Shown here: positions 1 through 13,513 of the stretch, in pieces | How positions within the stretch are numbered: the stretch's first letter is position 1 | Layout: every line of letters starts with the position of its first letter | Assembly (NCBI GenBank): GCA_011634665.1 | Contig: WAEK01000005.1 | Coordinates: forward strand, 1,046,001 to 1,110,000 | Length of the DNA stretch: 64,000 bases | Source: Mortierella sp. BCC40632 | Lineage: Eukaryota > Mortierellomycota > Mortierellomycetes > Mortierellales > Mortierellaceae | Reading direction: 5' to 3' | Notes under the pieces: generated by a model | The model's database searches: none | Told to the model about the DNA's origin: nothing | The model's input: the letters and a program-made list of their open reading frames with translations, nothing else | Program-made: the position numbers and the translations under genes

Positions 1-489
1 GTCATCGTGATCGTCATGATCATCGTCATCGTCGTCGTCATCGTCATGATCATCGTGATCGTCGTGATCATCGTCGTGATCATCGTCGTGATCATCGTCA
101 TGATCATCGTCATGATCATCGTCGTGATCATCTTTGTCCTTATTCTTGTCCTTATTCTTGTCCTTATTCTTGTCCTTGTCCTTGTTCTCACCATTCTTTT
201 TGTTGCTATTCTCCTTGAGCTCGGCCTTCTTGGCCTCATCCTTGGTGAGGTCCACATTCTTAGGATCGTTCTTATCTTTGGGGTTACTCTTGCTCGATGC
301 GTCTTGACGGCGGGCAAGGGTTGCACCTACAGGGGCATAGGCGTTTTTGATAGTGACCTTTCTCTTGACAAGGTCTGGACGCAGGACTTCCCGCTGGGGG
401 TCAATGGCAATTGCCTCAGCAGAAAGGGAGGTAGTGGCCATCAGAGCCACAGCGGCGGTGACAGCGAGAATAAAAGCTCGTGGCTGCAT
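1..489 (-). CDS. Secreted Asp/His-rich protein, 3'-truncated by window edge
   Basis: Reading the minus strand from the ATG at 489, 163 codons stay open to the window edge, so the C-terminus is missing. Residues 1-26 form a signal peptide (MQPRAFILAVTAAVALMATT followed by SLSAEA). The middle is lysine-rich, with about four repeats of the type NKDKNKDK. From about residue 119 the protein consists almost only of Asp and His, in units such as DDHDDD. Clustered His and Asp suggest binding of divalent metals (Zn, Ni or Ca), but this is inference from composition; no domain family is recognised. The repeat DNA is a GATGATCACGAC-type minisatellite, so length polymorphism between strains is likely. 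The Ile/Val-rich open frame on the opposite strand is its mirror image. Confidence 0.75.
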   Translation of the reverse strand, partial: MQPRAFILAVTAAVALMATTSLSAEAIAIDPQREVLRPDLVKRKVTIKNAYAPVGATLARRQDASSKSNPKDKNDPKNVDLTKDEAKKAELKENSNKKNGENKDKDKNKDKNKDKNKDKDDHDDDHDDDHDDDHDDDHDDDHDDHDDHDDDDDDDDDHDDHDD

Positions 490-1136
490 GTTGAAGAGTG
501 TGATGGAGGAAGAATTGAGGGAGTTGGAAACGAAGGAAGAGAGTGCGGAAACTAATGAAGTATGCGAGCGAGACTACTAGTGTGCCTGTGTCCGTTCCTG
601 GTGCCTGTGTTAGAGGGTTGTGGACGATTGGACCGAAGTAGAAGGGAGGGAGAAGGGTATTAGGAGGTAGTAATAGTTTAGTAGCTGTTTAGGCTCTAGT
701 ATTGATGGTCAAGTCGCAATGAAAAGGAAAAGAGTGGAAAAGTCAGCCTGCTGGACGAGGAGTTTGTATTTATACCCTTGAAACGGCACAAAGACTAGAG
801 TGTAACAGCAACAAGAAGCTTCACAACAAGCGTAGATTTGTCCAAAGGTTGGTTCGAGGAGAAGGGAAGGAAAGGGGGAGCTGGAGTTGAAGAAAGGGAG
901 GAGAGAGGAGACAGAGCGAGTGCAGGCATTCGCCATTGTTGCCTTGAATCGGTACAAATAAACAAAGAAAGAAAAGAAAAGGGCGAAAGCGCGTACAAGC
1001 GGAGGACAGACACGACTAGCGAGGTATTTTGTCGCCAGGGCAGCAGACGGTTTCTGTACTTGATCAGAACCCGTTGTCTATGCGCGCAGCATTGCATTCG
1101 CACCCTCTCCTGGTTGCCTCCCATTGACTTCCTCCA

Positions 1137-1180
<44 letters not shown>

Positions 1181-2368
1181 CGTCCGTCTGTCTGTCTGTT
1201 GCCTGTTTCCTCTTCTCTCCCATCCCCCGCCCCCTTTCCGTCTCCTCCTAGCAGGTCATGATCCCTTTTCCTTGAGTTCTGCACTGACAAGCACTCGTCT
1301 CGGGGACAATGGTCCTCGGCTTTGATCTACTCGCATGCATTTGATCATCGCTTTGGTTTCGTTCCATACTCACTCGTTGTTTTTACATTCTGGATACACG
1401 AACAGAACCTTTTTATTATTGTAATTATTATTAGGAGAAGGACTGAATAGTATACCTTGCCTTGCCCGGCTCTACTCTCGTATTAATGATGTAAAAGCAC
1501 GGTTCACCATGATGTGGCAGGAATCTGTTCCATGGTTCCTGACAATGGAAGGAACGGAGAAGTGGTGGCGGCGGTGCCGGAGATGAATGAAGTAAGGCGG
1601 GAAAGGCGGAGCGAAGGGGAGCACTATGAAAGAAAGTTCTGGTGTATCTTTCTGCAAGCGCACCAGGATATGCTCTTTTTGATGTTGTTGTCGTTGTTTC
1701 TCGCGCCTGATAGTAGCACTGGGTACTGTGATGACCTGGCTTCCCTCCATCCCCCTTTCCCTCGCCACAAGTGTATTTGGCAACACCATACATGCGCGAC
1801 TTTTCTTCTCTCGAATGAGCAACAGTGGAATTTTTTTTTTTTTTTTTTTTTTTTGCCTTTTTCTGCTGTTGTCGTTACTTTTTAGACTTTTTTTATTAGT
1901 GCCTTCATGCTCCTCGTCGCTTTCTCCTCTCTCCCCCCCGTTTCCCTCCCCTCTATTTGCTCTCTTTCTCTAGTCTCCCGAGATTGAACGGATACAAAAA
2001 AAAAAAAAAAAAAAAAACCTGACGTTGGTCGCGTTATCTGACCCTTGCATATCAAACCAATAGTCACTTTCTTTTTTCATATCGAGTCCAGCCCATGGAC
2101 ATCGACAAGGGCAAGAGACTCAGGCTTGTCTGTCCTTTCCTTTCCTTTCTCTCTCTCTCTCTCTCTCTTCATCTCCCCATTCACACCTTGCTAAAGCAGC
2201 AGGAAGAGTAGAACGACTAAATCATATAGGGAAGTCAAGAACAAGGAGAAGTCAAATCTCTTGAGTTGCACCCGAATGTGTGAATAGGAATACAACAAGT
2301 GAGCCAATCCACTCGGGCTATTATTGTGCATATGCCTTGGATGGACCCGTCCTCTCCCTTTCTCTCTC

Positions 2369-2412
<44 letters not shown>

Positions 2413-2921
2413 CGGGTCTCAAAGACTTTTGGAGTTCAACTCTTTTGTAGTAATGTGTATCCATTATATCTATTATTTTTCTATTCTTTCATATACCGGT
2501 GCCTGTGGATCAAGAATCGTGGATCAAGGAGAGGGGAAGAGCAGAGAGGGGATAAAGAAAGAAAGGGAAAGGTGCAAGGAAAGAAGAAGGGGGGTAAAAG
2601 AGCATCGAAGGGAGTTAGCAAACGCGTTTAAAAACAATTTTATGCGTTTTTTGGGAATGCATGAGATACGTTGAATGGACCCCTCGAAAGCCAACAACAG
2701 TAAAAGTATTGCAATGGTCTAAAATTCTTTTTACGCGGGTTCAGAGAGAGAGAGAACAAGTCTTAACCTAGGCAAGTAGGGCGGGACGAGACGAGACGCG
2801 AAACAAGAAACAAGATGCTAAGAGAAAGATCATGCCATCCTATTGTGAAAATGAATCATCTTGGACCGCCATTTTTGCTCTTTCCCGCGGTAAGGAGAGC
2901 TGGGAGGAGATAAGCTGAGCA

Positions 2922-2967
<46 letters not shown>

Positions 2968-3878
2968 ATTAGGCAATGATCAGATTTGGCCCTGTTCCTA
3001 GCAAATGTCCAAGGCGTTTTTGCTCTAAAAAAAGCTCAGTGTCGCACCGAGGACTCAAGCGCAAAACCATGACGCCTGGATGATGAGCAAGGGGGGGCAG
3101 AGGACAGGAAATGTTGAGGAGGAGGGGAAGCTGTGGAGAATGTGGTAGGAGAGAGAGAGCACGAAGTGTAGGGGCTGCTTGCATTGGGCATGAGAGATAA
3201 GGGAGAGGAGGAGGAGGGAGGGGGGCAGTTTTATTGGTTGGACAGGCGGATTGTTCGATGGGTATTTTTTTTTTTTTTAGCATGAGAAAGATGCACTTCT
3301 GTTTTCCAGTCTCTCTTGAGAGTGCGCAAAATCAACTACACAACAAGACCAATCCCAAGCATGATCTTCTAGCATGAGAGAAGAATAAGAAAGAAAAAGA
3401 AAAAATAAAAAGAGGCGAAGCGTGGCAGTTGGGACGCGTCGTGTACAAACCTAATCTTAGTTTGAGTTGACACCAGAAGCAAAAAAATCGCAAAGTGGTC
3501 AGTGGCGTGGAGGAAGTGAGGACAAATAGCAAGTGGAGAAATGCCTGCGCAGTGGGGTCGTTGATCCACTCCATCGGACCTGAGAAAAGTGTGAGGAGGA
3601 AGAAGCACCCTGCAAACCACAGTAACAGGACAGTTGACTCTTACTCCTTTCCTTCTCCATACATTGTCCCACCACGTGAAATGAACCCTTGAGGAACTAT
3701 GCTAGGGCTTTTTTTTTTTTTTTTTTTTTTTGGTAATGATGTTGCAGTCGACCAAGGAAGGGGAGGCAGGGATGTGATGAAGGTGAAAACCCTACGGAAC
3801 TCCCCACTTATACTTTCTACGAACTTGGCAACGCTTAAAACGATGCCGTGTCAGCAAGCCCTGCCAATATTCAGTCTT

Positions 3879-3914
<36 letters not shown>

Positions 3915-4428
3915 CTCGCAGGTATATTCTCGGCCTTGGTCAACACCCAGGCTCCCTCCCGTCTTCTAACCCCCCAAGAGCCTAGCCCTTGGTCAGGTCG
4001 GTTTCTCATCCGCGCATGCGACCCAAAATGCATACTATCTCGAGTGACTCTTTTTCTTTTCTTGCTCTCCTAGTGTTTTCGCCATTCGGCAAACTCCATG
4101 TGCAGACAAAACAGCTAGGGCACTCCATTGCTGCTCCCTTACAGTGCCTCCACTCCATCTTCCTCCTTCTCCCCCCTCCCCTTCGCATCACCTCCTGCTC
4201 CCCTTACAATGTGGTTCACTCGATGCTACAGCTCATTGCAGGACCCCGTTCCCTTTTGAATGCTTCCCTTTACAACAAAACCGCCCTTCTGTAGGGCAAG
4301 GTCCGTGTATTGTATGTACACATCTAATCTCAATAGATCACAACTGGAGAGAAGAGAGAATAGCCGTTGCCTATCTCTTTCTGTCACGCTACAACCTGAG
4401 TAAACTACCGTTGAGGTCAGATTCAATT
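490..4428. other. Intergenic, no gene recognised; microsatellite-rich
   Basis: No open frame here looks like a protein. It holds CT/GA microsatellites (about 1136-1178, 2372-2409, 2928-2964) and long A or T runs (about 1830-1853, 1996-2017, 3711-3731, 3882-3914). The left end is the promoter side of the secreted Asp/His-rich gene, and the right end is the 3' side of the bHLH gene. Confidence 0.7.
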
Positions 4429-6915
4429 CTACATCTCCACATCCAGATCCCTCCGAAGTTGTGGTGGTGCTTCGTGCTCTCGACCTTGTTCTGGAGGAGG
4501 AGAATGCTCGTGATAAACATCTTGGTCTTTGCCATGATGCTCTGGCGCCTGAGAGGGGTCCAGATGCTGGGACGGATACTGAGATCGATGATGCTCCGAT
4601 GGCTGTGGGTATGGTTGATATGAATAGGCAAGCGAATGGGAGACATTTGGAGACTGTGGCGGAGCTGGGAGATGAGGATATGATGACTGCTCAGGTTGCT
4701 GTGGGGATGGTGATGGTGACAACGGCCCATACACACTTTGCGGTCGCTGCCCAAATAGCGTTGGTGTTGGATATCCCGGTGATCGTGGACTGTGTCCTCC
4801 TACACTCCCTCCTCCTCCTCCTCCTCCTGAACTCGTGCTCAAACGTCCTTCTCTTAGTCCACTATTCTCATTTCCGTGGTATTGGCTTGCTCCTCCACTC
4901 GAGGATGAGAAAGGTCCGTGAGTCGACGAGGTCGATGACCAAGGTCCTGACCATGTCGACGATGCGCTTGAATGCCCTCCCGAGTACGTGTCCTGGCCGT
5001 GGTGATGGTACTGGGGATGTGAATGAGACGGTGAATGGTATGGATGATAGGGAGAGGTATTTGATGAAGATGGGTAGTAATATGATGGCGAGAGGGAGGA
5101 CGGGGATGGCGAAGGTGATGGTTGGTTAGAGCGATGTGATGGCCCGTGGCGGTCATGGAAGGGTGGCGGCTCAAGCTGAAGCCTCGGCAACGTCTGCCGA
5201 TTCATCCGCTTTGCATGCAGCCCGACAGATGCTGTGGCCGAGGCCGACGATGGGGTTGAGTTGGCATTTGGCTCTTCCGAGGCCGGCGTTGGTCTTGTGG
5301 CCGCTGAGTCAGAATCGGACAGTTTTGAAGTAGTTGAGTAGCCAGTCAAAGACCCAAATGCATTCCTGTGGCTGCTTTCACTTTCGTGGATATGAGCCTC
5401 GTCTCTAGAATGCAATCCGGGTGACAAAGAGGATGACGAGGACCTGTCCCTACTAACAAAGGTCGACTCTCCAGGTTCAATAATCATTGGGACCGCTGGC
5501 AGTTGAACTGAGATTTCTCCTGTCGTATACAAAGGCGAAGAAGGTAGGGGCGATGACGGTCGAGATGAGCCATCTCCGCCTCCTATTCCCATTCCAGGAA
5601 GCGGTGAGATGGGTGATCTTGGCGCATACGAAGACCACGAGAGTGCAGGGCTAGTCCCTGCTGTGGTCGGTGTGGTGGTATCGGATAAATAAGAGTGGTT
5701 ATGATGATGCTCTGTCCTGGGTGCGAGAGTGGTGATGATGGCTGGTGGAGGTGGAGGATGCACTGAGCGGGCTGACTGCGTCGATGGACCAGCCATGACG
5801 GGGAGAGCAGCAGCAGTGGCTGAAGAGGAAGAGGAAGGCGGAGAGGAAGGATCGATCTTGAGGGTCTCGAGTTGATGGTGTAGAGCCTCGTTGAGGATGG
5901 TCAAGTTCTGGATATGGGCCACGGCTGTGCGGAGGACATTGACCCGATGGCATTTCGAGTCACCATCGTCTCTTGGAAGCAAGGCCGTTAGTTCATCAAT
6001 CAACTATGATTTTTCAGTTGGACGAAAGAAAGAGAGAGAGAGAGAGATGCATCGAACGGGGTTAAGCAAAAGCCAGGGGAATATCTTTGAGAGAGAGAGA
6101 GAGAGAGAGAGAGACATTGATAGAAGAAGAGAAAAAAGAGAGGAGTGCCAATCGACAACGCAGAAACATCCGAGCGCAGAAAAAAAAAAAAGAAGAAACA
6201 AAGGAAACACTGCTTCTCCTCGAATGCCTCGTTGCTCAGTTTTTTTTTCTTCGCCTTTCTTCTCTACCTGGTTGATGCAATCGCGACGGCGGCGTTCGAC
6301 TCGGTTATGGGTCTCTCTGCGACGACGAATCTTATCCAGCGCAGTCTTCGAGTCGACGGCCTTCTTGTTGAGAATGTTGACTCCGCCGACATCGTACGCC
6401 TTGCAAGTCTTGAACTGCTCGGGCGAGTACTTGCGCAAAACATCATCCAGTTCAAACGTCATCCGTTCTCCGCCCCTGGGCGTAGTCGAGCCCGCCAATG
6501 TCCTTGGCTTGGCCTTGGCCTTTGGTTTGGATACAGATACCGCTTTTGTACCAACTGGGACTACCGTGGTAGCTGTTGCTGTATGTGGTTTGGAGGCAAC
6601 CGCTGCGACCACGGATAGAGGTGGGGAGGAAGCGGAAGACAAGGTCGAAGCCGAGGAGGTGGACGCCTTTCGGCCATTGCTAGGAGATGATTTTGCGAGA
6701 AGTTGAGTCTGGTCGGATGGGGTGTCCAGTGGAACAGGGCCATGTCCTGGCTCTGGCCCCGGCTCTGGACCTCTTGGCCTAGACATTGCTGGAGTCTGTG
6801 TTTGGGATACGAATGAGAGAGGGAACAGGGATGCAGGGCCTGACTCCGCAGCAACAGTACTGAGAGGCGTAGTGAGAGCGGACACCAAGGAAACAACGGC
6901 CACACCACTATCCAT
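4429..6915 (-). CDS. bHLH transcription factor
   Basis: Nuclear DNA-binding regulator expected to recognise E-box sites (CANNTG). Exon 1 is 6915-6268 (216 codons) and exon 2 is 6003-4429, giving about 740 residues. The 264-nt phase-0 intron starts GTAGAG and ends CATAG, and splits helix 1. The basic region lies at about residues 197-212 (RRRRETHNRVERRRRD), with the His203, Glu207 and Arg211 pattern of class B (CACGTG-type) factors. Helix 2 and a short leucine-containing extension follow to about residue 260. The remaining C-terminus is disordered, rich in Ser, Pro, His and Tyr. The intron holds two CT tracts on the sense strand. The family resembles fungal bHLH regulators of the USF/MITF/Rtg type; the exact orthologue is not clear. 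Long plus-strand open frames here are antisense shadows. Confidence 0.88.
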
Positions 6916-8424
6916 TCGAGGCAGGAGTGGAGAAGAGGAGAGGAGGAGAGAGGAAGGGAAGAAGGGGGGGGGGGCCTGGGCGGTGCAGTGCGGTGCAGTG
7001 GTTTTATGAAGGTTGGTGGGGAAGAAGCAAAGACAAAGATGGGATATGGGGCGTGGAAGAGAAGGTGAGAACTGAGCGAGGCTGTGGGCCTCCGGCGATT
7101 CTATTTACCCAGTGGGGAGGACTGAGAGGGGCGAAACTCTAAAAGCCCAGTATAGAAGAGCGATCCCTGATGCAGGAATGATGGCAATGGCAAGACAGGA
7201 GCGATGGGATGTCGAGAGAGAAAGAGAAGGAGAGAGAAAGTGAAGAGAAAGAGAAAGAGAAAGAGGATGAGCAATCAAGTTGGGAACACGAGCGAGAAGA
7301 AGAAGAAGAAAAGAGAAAGGGAAGAGAAAGGAAAGAGAGAAAAAAAAAAAAAAGATGAAGCGGAGAGTGATAGAGAGAGAGAGAAAAAGGAAAAGAGCGA
7401 CGATCGGGCGGCAATTGCCCTTTGCAAACGTAAACAACGCCCGGGAAAACTCCAGTGGATGCACCATGCGCGAGTCCGCACACCGCCTCGAGTCTAGTCT
7501 TTCCACGGCTCTTGCGGTCCCCACCTGTCGCCCTGAGATACATTATTATCCGTGCCTTGCTCCTGCAACCCCACAGCCAGGGCCCCCGTCGCACGCGTTC
7601 GGTCCACGAACAGTCATCTCCCTGTGCTGGGAGCATTTCTGCCAGATACGGGCTCGGTACATTCATCGCTCCTTTGTTCTTGCGGAGAAATGAAAGGGAG
7701 GACAACAGGAGCGGACTGATACCGTGGTCCATGGACGAGCAATACCCTTGTTGGGCCGCTCCTATCCTTTGACAGGGCTAGAGCATCTTGGCCGGCCAGC
7801 GCAATGTTCAACTAAAGAAATAGAGAGTGAGTGAGAGATTGTCCGAAACGAAACTCCCGCACAAAGTACACTGGTACACAAGCAACTGAGCACACTTTCC
7901 CTTTTCTGGACATCAGTCCCTCCTGGACCAAAATGCCAATGTGAATCCGTCGGAGAGATCGCATCGCATTCCATCCCTGTTGCCTGGCATATTATCCTGA
8001 CAAACACAAGCGCGCATCCAAACACCCGGATCTCATTCCTTTGAATCCCATTCCTGATCCAGGCGGAGGGTATGATCTTGCCACATGTTTCGACCGACTT
8101 GTGAACTTCTTCAATGCTCCCCTCCACTGCATACTCTCTCCTCTCTCTCTCTCTCTCTCTCTAGCATCAAAATGTCCCACCTGCAATGTCATTGCCCTCA
8201 TATTATTGTGGTTGCCTCTGTAAAGACTAGATTCTGACAGCTGCTCGCCTTGAAGGAAGAACCCCCCCAGCAACACCAAAAAGAAGGTTCAGTTGGGCTT
8301 TGATTGAACAACTGTTATTTCCTCACCTTAATATACTGCCAATAAGGACCAAGAGACTGATGAACTCTCTTTCAAGCTTAGACATTATTCTGTCCATTGG
8401 TGATCTTCACTTGCCCCGGCTGCC
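6916..8424. other. Intergenic between bHLH gene and exonuclease-fold gene
   Basis: This region is the shared upstream DNA of two divergently transcribed genes. It contains purine-rich stretches (about 7205-7400), a G run near 6966-6974 and a short CT tract near 8140-8161. No convincing coding frame was found. Confidence 0.6.
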
Positions 8425-10723
8425 ATGAACATGTCGTCTGCAGTCTCCAGTGCATCATCGCGACCGCTCGCTTTGGCCACTGTGTCTCCGTCATCAGCTC
8501 CAATTGTTCCTTCAGCCAGATTCCTTTACATGGCTGCAAGGGCTCAGAACGTGCATTCAACGCCGATGCATGAGCAAAACCAAGCCCGGATGCAATATGG
8601 TGACCAAGAAAAAGGGCGAGGAACTGGCTCAAAGCAAGTACCGCACCTTGGGCTCAGAGAGGTACAAGATGATATACTTTCCCACAGTCCAGATGACTCT
8701 TTGCTTATACCTAAACAGGCCCTTTCTTCATCGACTACGACAAAACCATCGATATCAGACAGGACGTCTACTGGACAGACAACCTTTGCAACACACTCGA
8801 CATCGAAAAAACATGTGCAGTAGGTCGAAAAAGTCTGCGTCCAGTCACCTTGGAACGACCACTCTCTAAGATACAATTTCCAGAGTCTGGACAACGGCAT
8901 ATACAACAACAGTTTACAGTGTTTGCCGATACGAGTAGCCACCCCAACGCGTTCATGACCCCACCATTGGATCTACACACGACATAAACAACGACAATCA
9001 TTTCTGCTATAAGACACTCTAGTTCACTGCAACTGCTCACCTAGCAGGACCAAACATCTGCTCAGGGTATATTACCATCAGCGTCGACATCTCGGACTGA
9101 ATTTGCAAACCAGGAAAGGAAACGACAAAGAGCCGACCAAAAGAAGGTTCGTCGAAAGGAACGAAAAGTACGAAAGGAACAACGCGCTCTCTTGAAGACA
9201 CGCTACAGCAGGACAAGAAGAGCCTCTCTTCACAACTCGATATATGCCGCAGATGGCCAGACTCAACCTGAGAATGATATAGTGGAACTAATGAATCTTC
9301 AGAAACGTATCTACAAACAGGTCACGAAACAAAGACGAGAACTACCAAAACTCTACCAAGATGAGAGGCAGTTGGCCCAGCAGACCGAGAGCATAGGAGC
9401 ACCTGCTCCTGGAAAGTATCGAGAGTCGCCTCACAACAACCTGCAATCGACCCACCGCCAGTGGAACATTCGTGAGCCTCCTACTGGGAATACTCAGAAT
9501 TCAACAGATCCCCGGACGCATGTCCGATGGTCTCTTTCTGATCAGGAGAGTGAACACGAGCCTATGCAAATCGATCAGGAGCGGCCATCGCTGAGTGATG
9601 CCCAGACTCCATCTCGACAGTGGCAGGGTGCACAGCAGAAATCCATTGGCTTTGGCCGAGTTCTTCAGGGTGATCAACCCAAGCCGGCCCACAGGTTCGG
9701 GCATGACCAGTGGTCGCACTCTAGAAATCACCAAGAGGCTGCAGCAACACAGAAATCTCGGTTTGAGCCGAAACAACGGTATTTTTCTGAACAACGGCGG
9801 AAAGGCGGTACCCCTACCGTATTGACAGAAAGGGACAGAGAGGTCATGGTCCTGGGACGCCCCTGGATGAATGCCCCGGGCTATAATGGAGGAAGCGGCG
9901 AAAGCGACTCGAGTAAGCGTGGTCATCTATATTCTTTTTTCCTGACCTTCGATGCAGCCTGCATGTTGATGAATCTTCTTCGGAACACTCGCACTTCTGA
10001 CCACAATGGGGGGGGGGGCATGAGTTAGATACCTTTACGGTTATGACGTACAATCTCTTAGCAAATAGTCTGATGACCAGCAACCCGTTCTTGTACCGAA
10101 ACTCGACTGCTGAGTCTTTGCATTGGGAGAATCGAGTCCAACGTATTCTCAAAGAAATGTCCTGTATGTTCACGTTTAGAAAGGCAGTTTAAGAAACCTA
10201 GCACCACCCAAGACACCTCCCCTTCGCCTAGTGCAATAGGATGGGTGAAAAGAAAAGAAAATACTCATTTAATTCAACATTCTTCTTGTCTTGTTATTGA
10301 GAATAGCGCGAGCAATGGATATATACTGTCTCCAGGAGCTTGACGAAACTGACTACCACAACACTTTCGAACCCACGCTTAAAAAATGGGGGTACAAGTC
10401 GGTGTTCAAGAAACGGAACGGTGACAAGACGGATGGATGCGCCTTCTTTTATCGCCAATCAACGTGAGAAACACCAACTCGACTGATTACCAGCTAACTT
10501 AGTATCTTATTTTCGAGTTGACAATGGACTCATGGCGTACACTTTTATATTTGACTTGTAGCGTCGAAGCGATAGAAATTCGAACAGTTGACTACCATAC
10601 AAACGCATTTGTGGATCGCGACAATATTGGGATCGTTGCCCTTTTGAATATCAAATCTGGTAAGTCAGGTCTCTGAATGCCGATCTCGCTCGAGTGTTTC
10701 TCTCTTTTCTCGCTCACCAGTGT

Positions 10724-10761
<38 letters not shown>

Positions 10762-11787
10762 GATGAAGGGCCGTCGCAAAGATTGTGTATAGCAACAACC
10801 CATCTACTGTTCAACCCAAAGCGAGGCATGATCAAACTGGCACAGCTACGGATGTTGCTTGAGGAGGCCGAGGGTATGATGCGACGTACCAATTCCGAGG
10901 ATTCTCCACTAGGTAAGAGAGAGAGACACGAGACCGCCTCAACCTTCCGCCCATTTGCCTCCCCTTACTTTAAATGAATATTAACTTTAATGTTTGTATG
11001 CGATCTGTGTCTTTTATGTTGTGGCCAATACCGACATTACAGTTCTTTGCGGAGACATGAATGCGCTTCCACAAAGCATGATCGTCAAGTACTTGACCCA
11101 TGGTAAGAGAAAGTACGAAACTCCCATTACTCGAAATGAAACTCTTATTGAGTATTAGGGAGAATACCAACCTAGTTTATATAAATGTATGGTTGTATCT
11201 TCTGCATTATGCTTCCTATAGAGAGCGTAGACGTATCGACGATGCCTGAGACGCACATGTCTGGCCAAGAGAAGAGTCGGATACCCAAGGGAATATTCCA
11301 CAACTCGATCGACGAATTCTGTAAAGCATTCCGATCCAATCAAGAGGAAGGTACTGACCTGGTAGTTGCTGGGTCTGAAACCGATAGAGAAACAGAGGAT
11401 GGGAAAATATCGCCCGTCCTTTCTCAACCTTTTGCACTCAAAAGTACATACCCAATTCCTGGGTCACGACGAGGAGGAGGAGGATCTTCTAGGATGGGTC
11501 AAGAAGAATACTGGACCACATATCATTTATTGGCCAAGCAGATTTGTGACTATATCTTTTTTGGCTATCTACGAACGTCAAATCTGGCCAAGACGTCAAC
11601 ACAAAGAGGAAAAGTACGACTGGAAGCGGTATCCAACTTGCGTCTACCATGTTCAGAATTGTCAAGATCATGTCGTGGCCTGCCTGCGCTGGACTTTGGA
11701 TCGGATCACTTGTCCCTAGTAACTAAATTCCGGTTTGTGAAAGAAACAGGCAAGCCACGGAGGAGGGGACCCCGAGTAGAAGCGTAA
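8425..11787 (+). CDS. CCR4/Angel-type endonuclease-exonuclease-phosphatase fold protein
   Basis: Member of the EEP superfamily closest to Angel/CCR4-like proteins, which act as RNA 3' exonucleases, deadenylases or phosphodiesterases. Well-supported exons are 9045-9912, 10029-10163, 10307-10463, 10562-10659, 10763-10912, 11043-11102 and 11222-11787; all junctions are GT-AG and in phase. Active-site motifs appear in order: YNLLAN (Asn), CLQELDE (Glu), TTHLLFNPKRG (His), CGDMNALP (Asp and Asn) and GSDHLSL (final Asp-His). This is the complete catalytic set. The N-terminal 290 codons encode a basic, Gln-rich, probably disordered segment. A first exon at 8425-8814 (or ending at 8661) joins in phase, but its donors are weak, so the start is uncertain. 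With the longer version the protein is about 807 residues. The intron before 10763 contains an A run of about 28. Confidence 0.8.
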
Positions 11788-13513
11788 AAAAAAAGGAATA
11801 GGCGGGAGTATGGAAGGAAGAATCCCCTCTCTCTCTTTGTTGCGTTAGTCACTATGCCTCAATACTGTTTGAAATTTGCAATGAAAAAAAAGTCTCCTAC
11901 ACCCAAAACTTGGGTAAAGTCTGTCTGCTAAGCTGCCTTTACAGGCTGACAAGCGACGTGGTCAAGGACTCTCTTTTGGCGTTCTTTCCTTTCAAGTATG
12001 CGACAGAGGTCATCGCACATGAACGTCTTCTCACACAGCTTTCCCAATGAGATCCTACAAATGAAGCGCTTTATGAGTCAAAATGAGCTTTCTCAATTAG
12101 TCTAAAAAATGCATGACCATTGTCAAGCAGACACGGCCGAGAATTATCTTCTGATCATACTAACTTAATCAAGGCGCCAGTTGGCCGACCTGAGATCATT
12201 GGCTGAGTATTCTTTTATAGGCCCAATCCGCTACCACTGCCCCAAGTCTCTTGTTGTGATAGGAAATCTCTTGCTGTGATAGGAAAAAAAGACTACAGCC
12301 AACGTACGTTTTCTTGAGTCTATATTTCACTATCTGAACCAACTCTCTTTTTCTTTTTTCTACCTTCGCCCTAGTTTCTTGTCCATCAATTCATCTTATT
12401 TCATGCGCTCTTGAAGTTGTATCCCAGGTTGCCCAGGAATTGGCTTAGTATTGCCACTGGTACTCGTCGTCCAAGTGGCCGTCTCGGATAACTTCGAATC
12501 AGCCCTGATCACCCACATTACCAGCATCGTACCGCCACCTCAGTGCCGCTGTAAATGTTATCACCAACTGCTCTATCACACTAATAGTCATCATCATGGA
12601 CTTATGAAAGATGATGTATCTCTCAGCCTGTACGACCCACTCCAGATTATCTCCTGCTATAGCAGTGTGAGAGTCGTGGATTGCCTGAAGTGTTGGTACA
12701 AGATATCGATTATCAATAGTTCTGTGGCTCATATTCCAAGGGCCTCGTGTTAACCCTTGCCGCCTGGTCCGGTCCTTGCTCCCACTTTCCTTCGTTCTTT
12801 TCCTAATGCTCGTCCATATCCTCTTACTCATCATGCTAAAAAGAATAAAAGTCGTTGGGAAAAACGAATATGTCTTTCTTAGGAAGTCGATGGATTCATT
12901 CCGTACCTACCCGATATCCAGCCTCTCCCTACTACCTCCTGTTATAGACCCCAAGGCGAACACCAGCCTTTGGATCATGCTCAAAAGGGGGCGTACTCGA
13001 TGGTCCTGTGGTCAAGAGGCCCTTGCTCAGGCGCTATCTTCATGACTAGTCCTCTTAGTGAGATCAGTATAAAAGAACGGTTTGATCAATTTTTGGTTCC
13101 AGGTATTGGACTCTCAAAAGTTTATAGCTTAAGACCAAACGGTTTAGTATCCTTGCGTCTTCCCGTCGAGGTAGAGAGACATCTAATTTACGGCGTAAGG
13201 TCGCCATAGATATCGTGTCATTTTGCCGCGTGTGGAGGCACATACCGCCAAGTCAACCCGTCTTATTAAATGCAAGGAGGAACATACGTCTCTAGGAATG
13301 CTTGGCTGTCAAAAGTCAACCATACTTACCCTAGATTTTTTAAGCATCCATTCTCACCCGTGCGCTTGATCTTTATATATGCGCCCTTCTCCCATCCCTT
13401 TTCCCTTTTCCCTTTTCCCTTGTCCTTTGATCCTCATTTTCCTTCTCTCATGAATGACTTTGAGTCGCAGTCACTTTAGAAAACTCTTTTGTCTTTTTTT
13501 ACGAGCTGCTTTA
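11788..13513. other. Intergenic, no gene recognised
   Basis: This is convergent 3' DNA of the exonuclease-fold gene and the acyl-CoA oxidase gene. Open frames of 80-110 codons at 12451-13209 have no recognisable motifs and shift frame repeatedly; they could be a decayed element. A 19-base unit is repeated twice at about 12245-12285. Confidence 0.5.

Noticed and set aside
7..555. Plus-strand open frame rich in Ile and Val
   Set aside because: It is the complement of the Asp/His repeat of the minus-strand secreted protein, which has a signal peptide and sensible composition.
4461..5129. 222-codon plus-strand frame
   Set aside because: Antisense to the disordered tail of the bHLH protein; no motif of its own.
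12451..13209. Three frames of 80-100 codons in the intergenic region
   Set aside because: No motifs, no signal peptide, frame changes and no splice sites that connect them.
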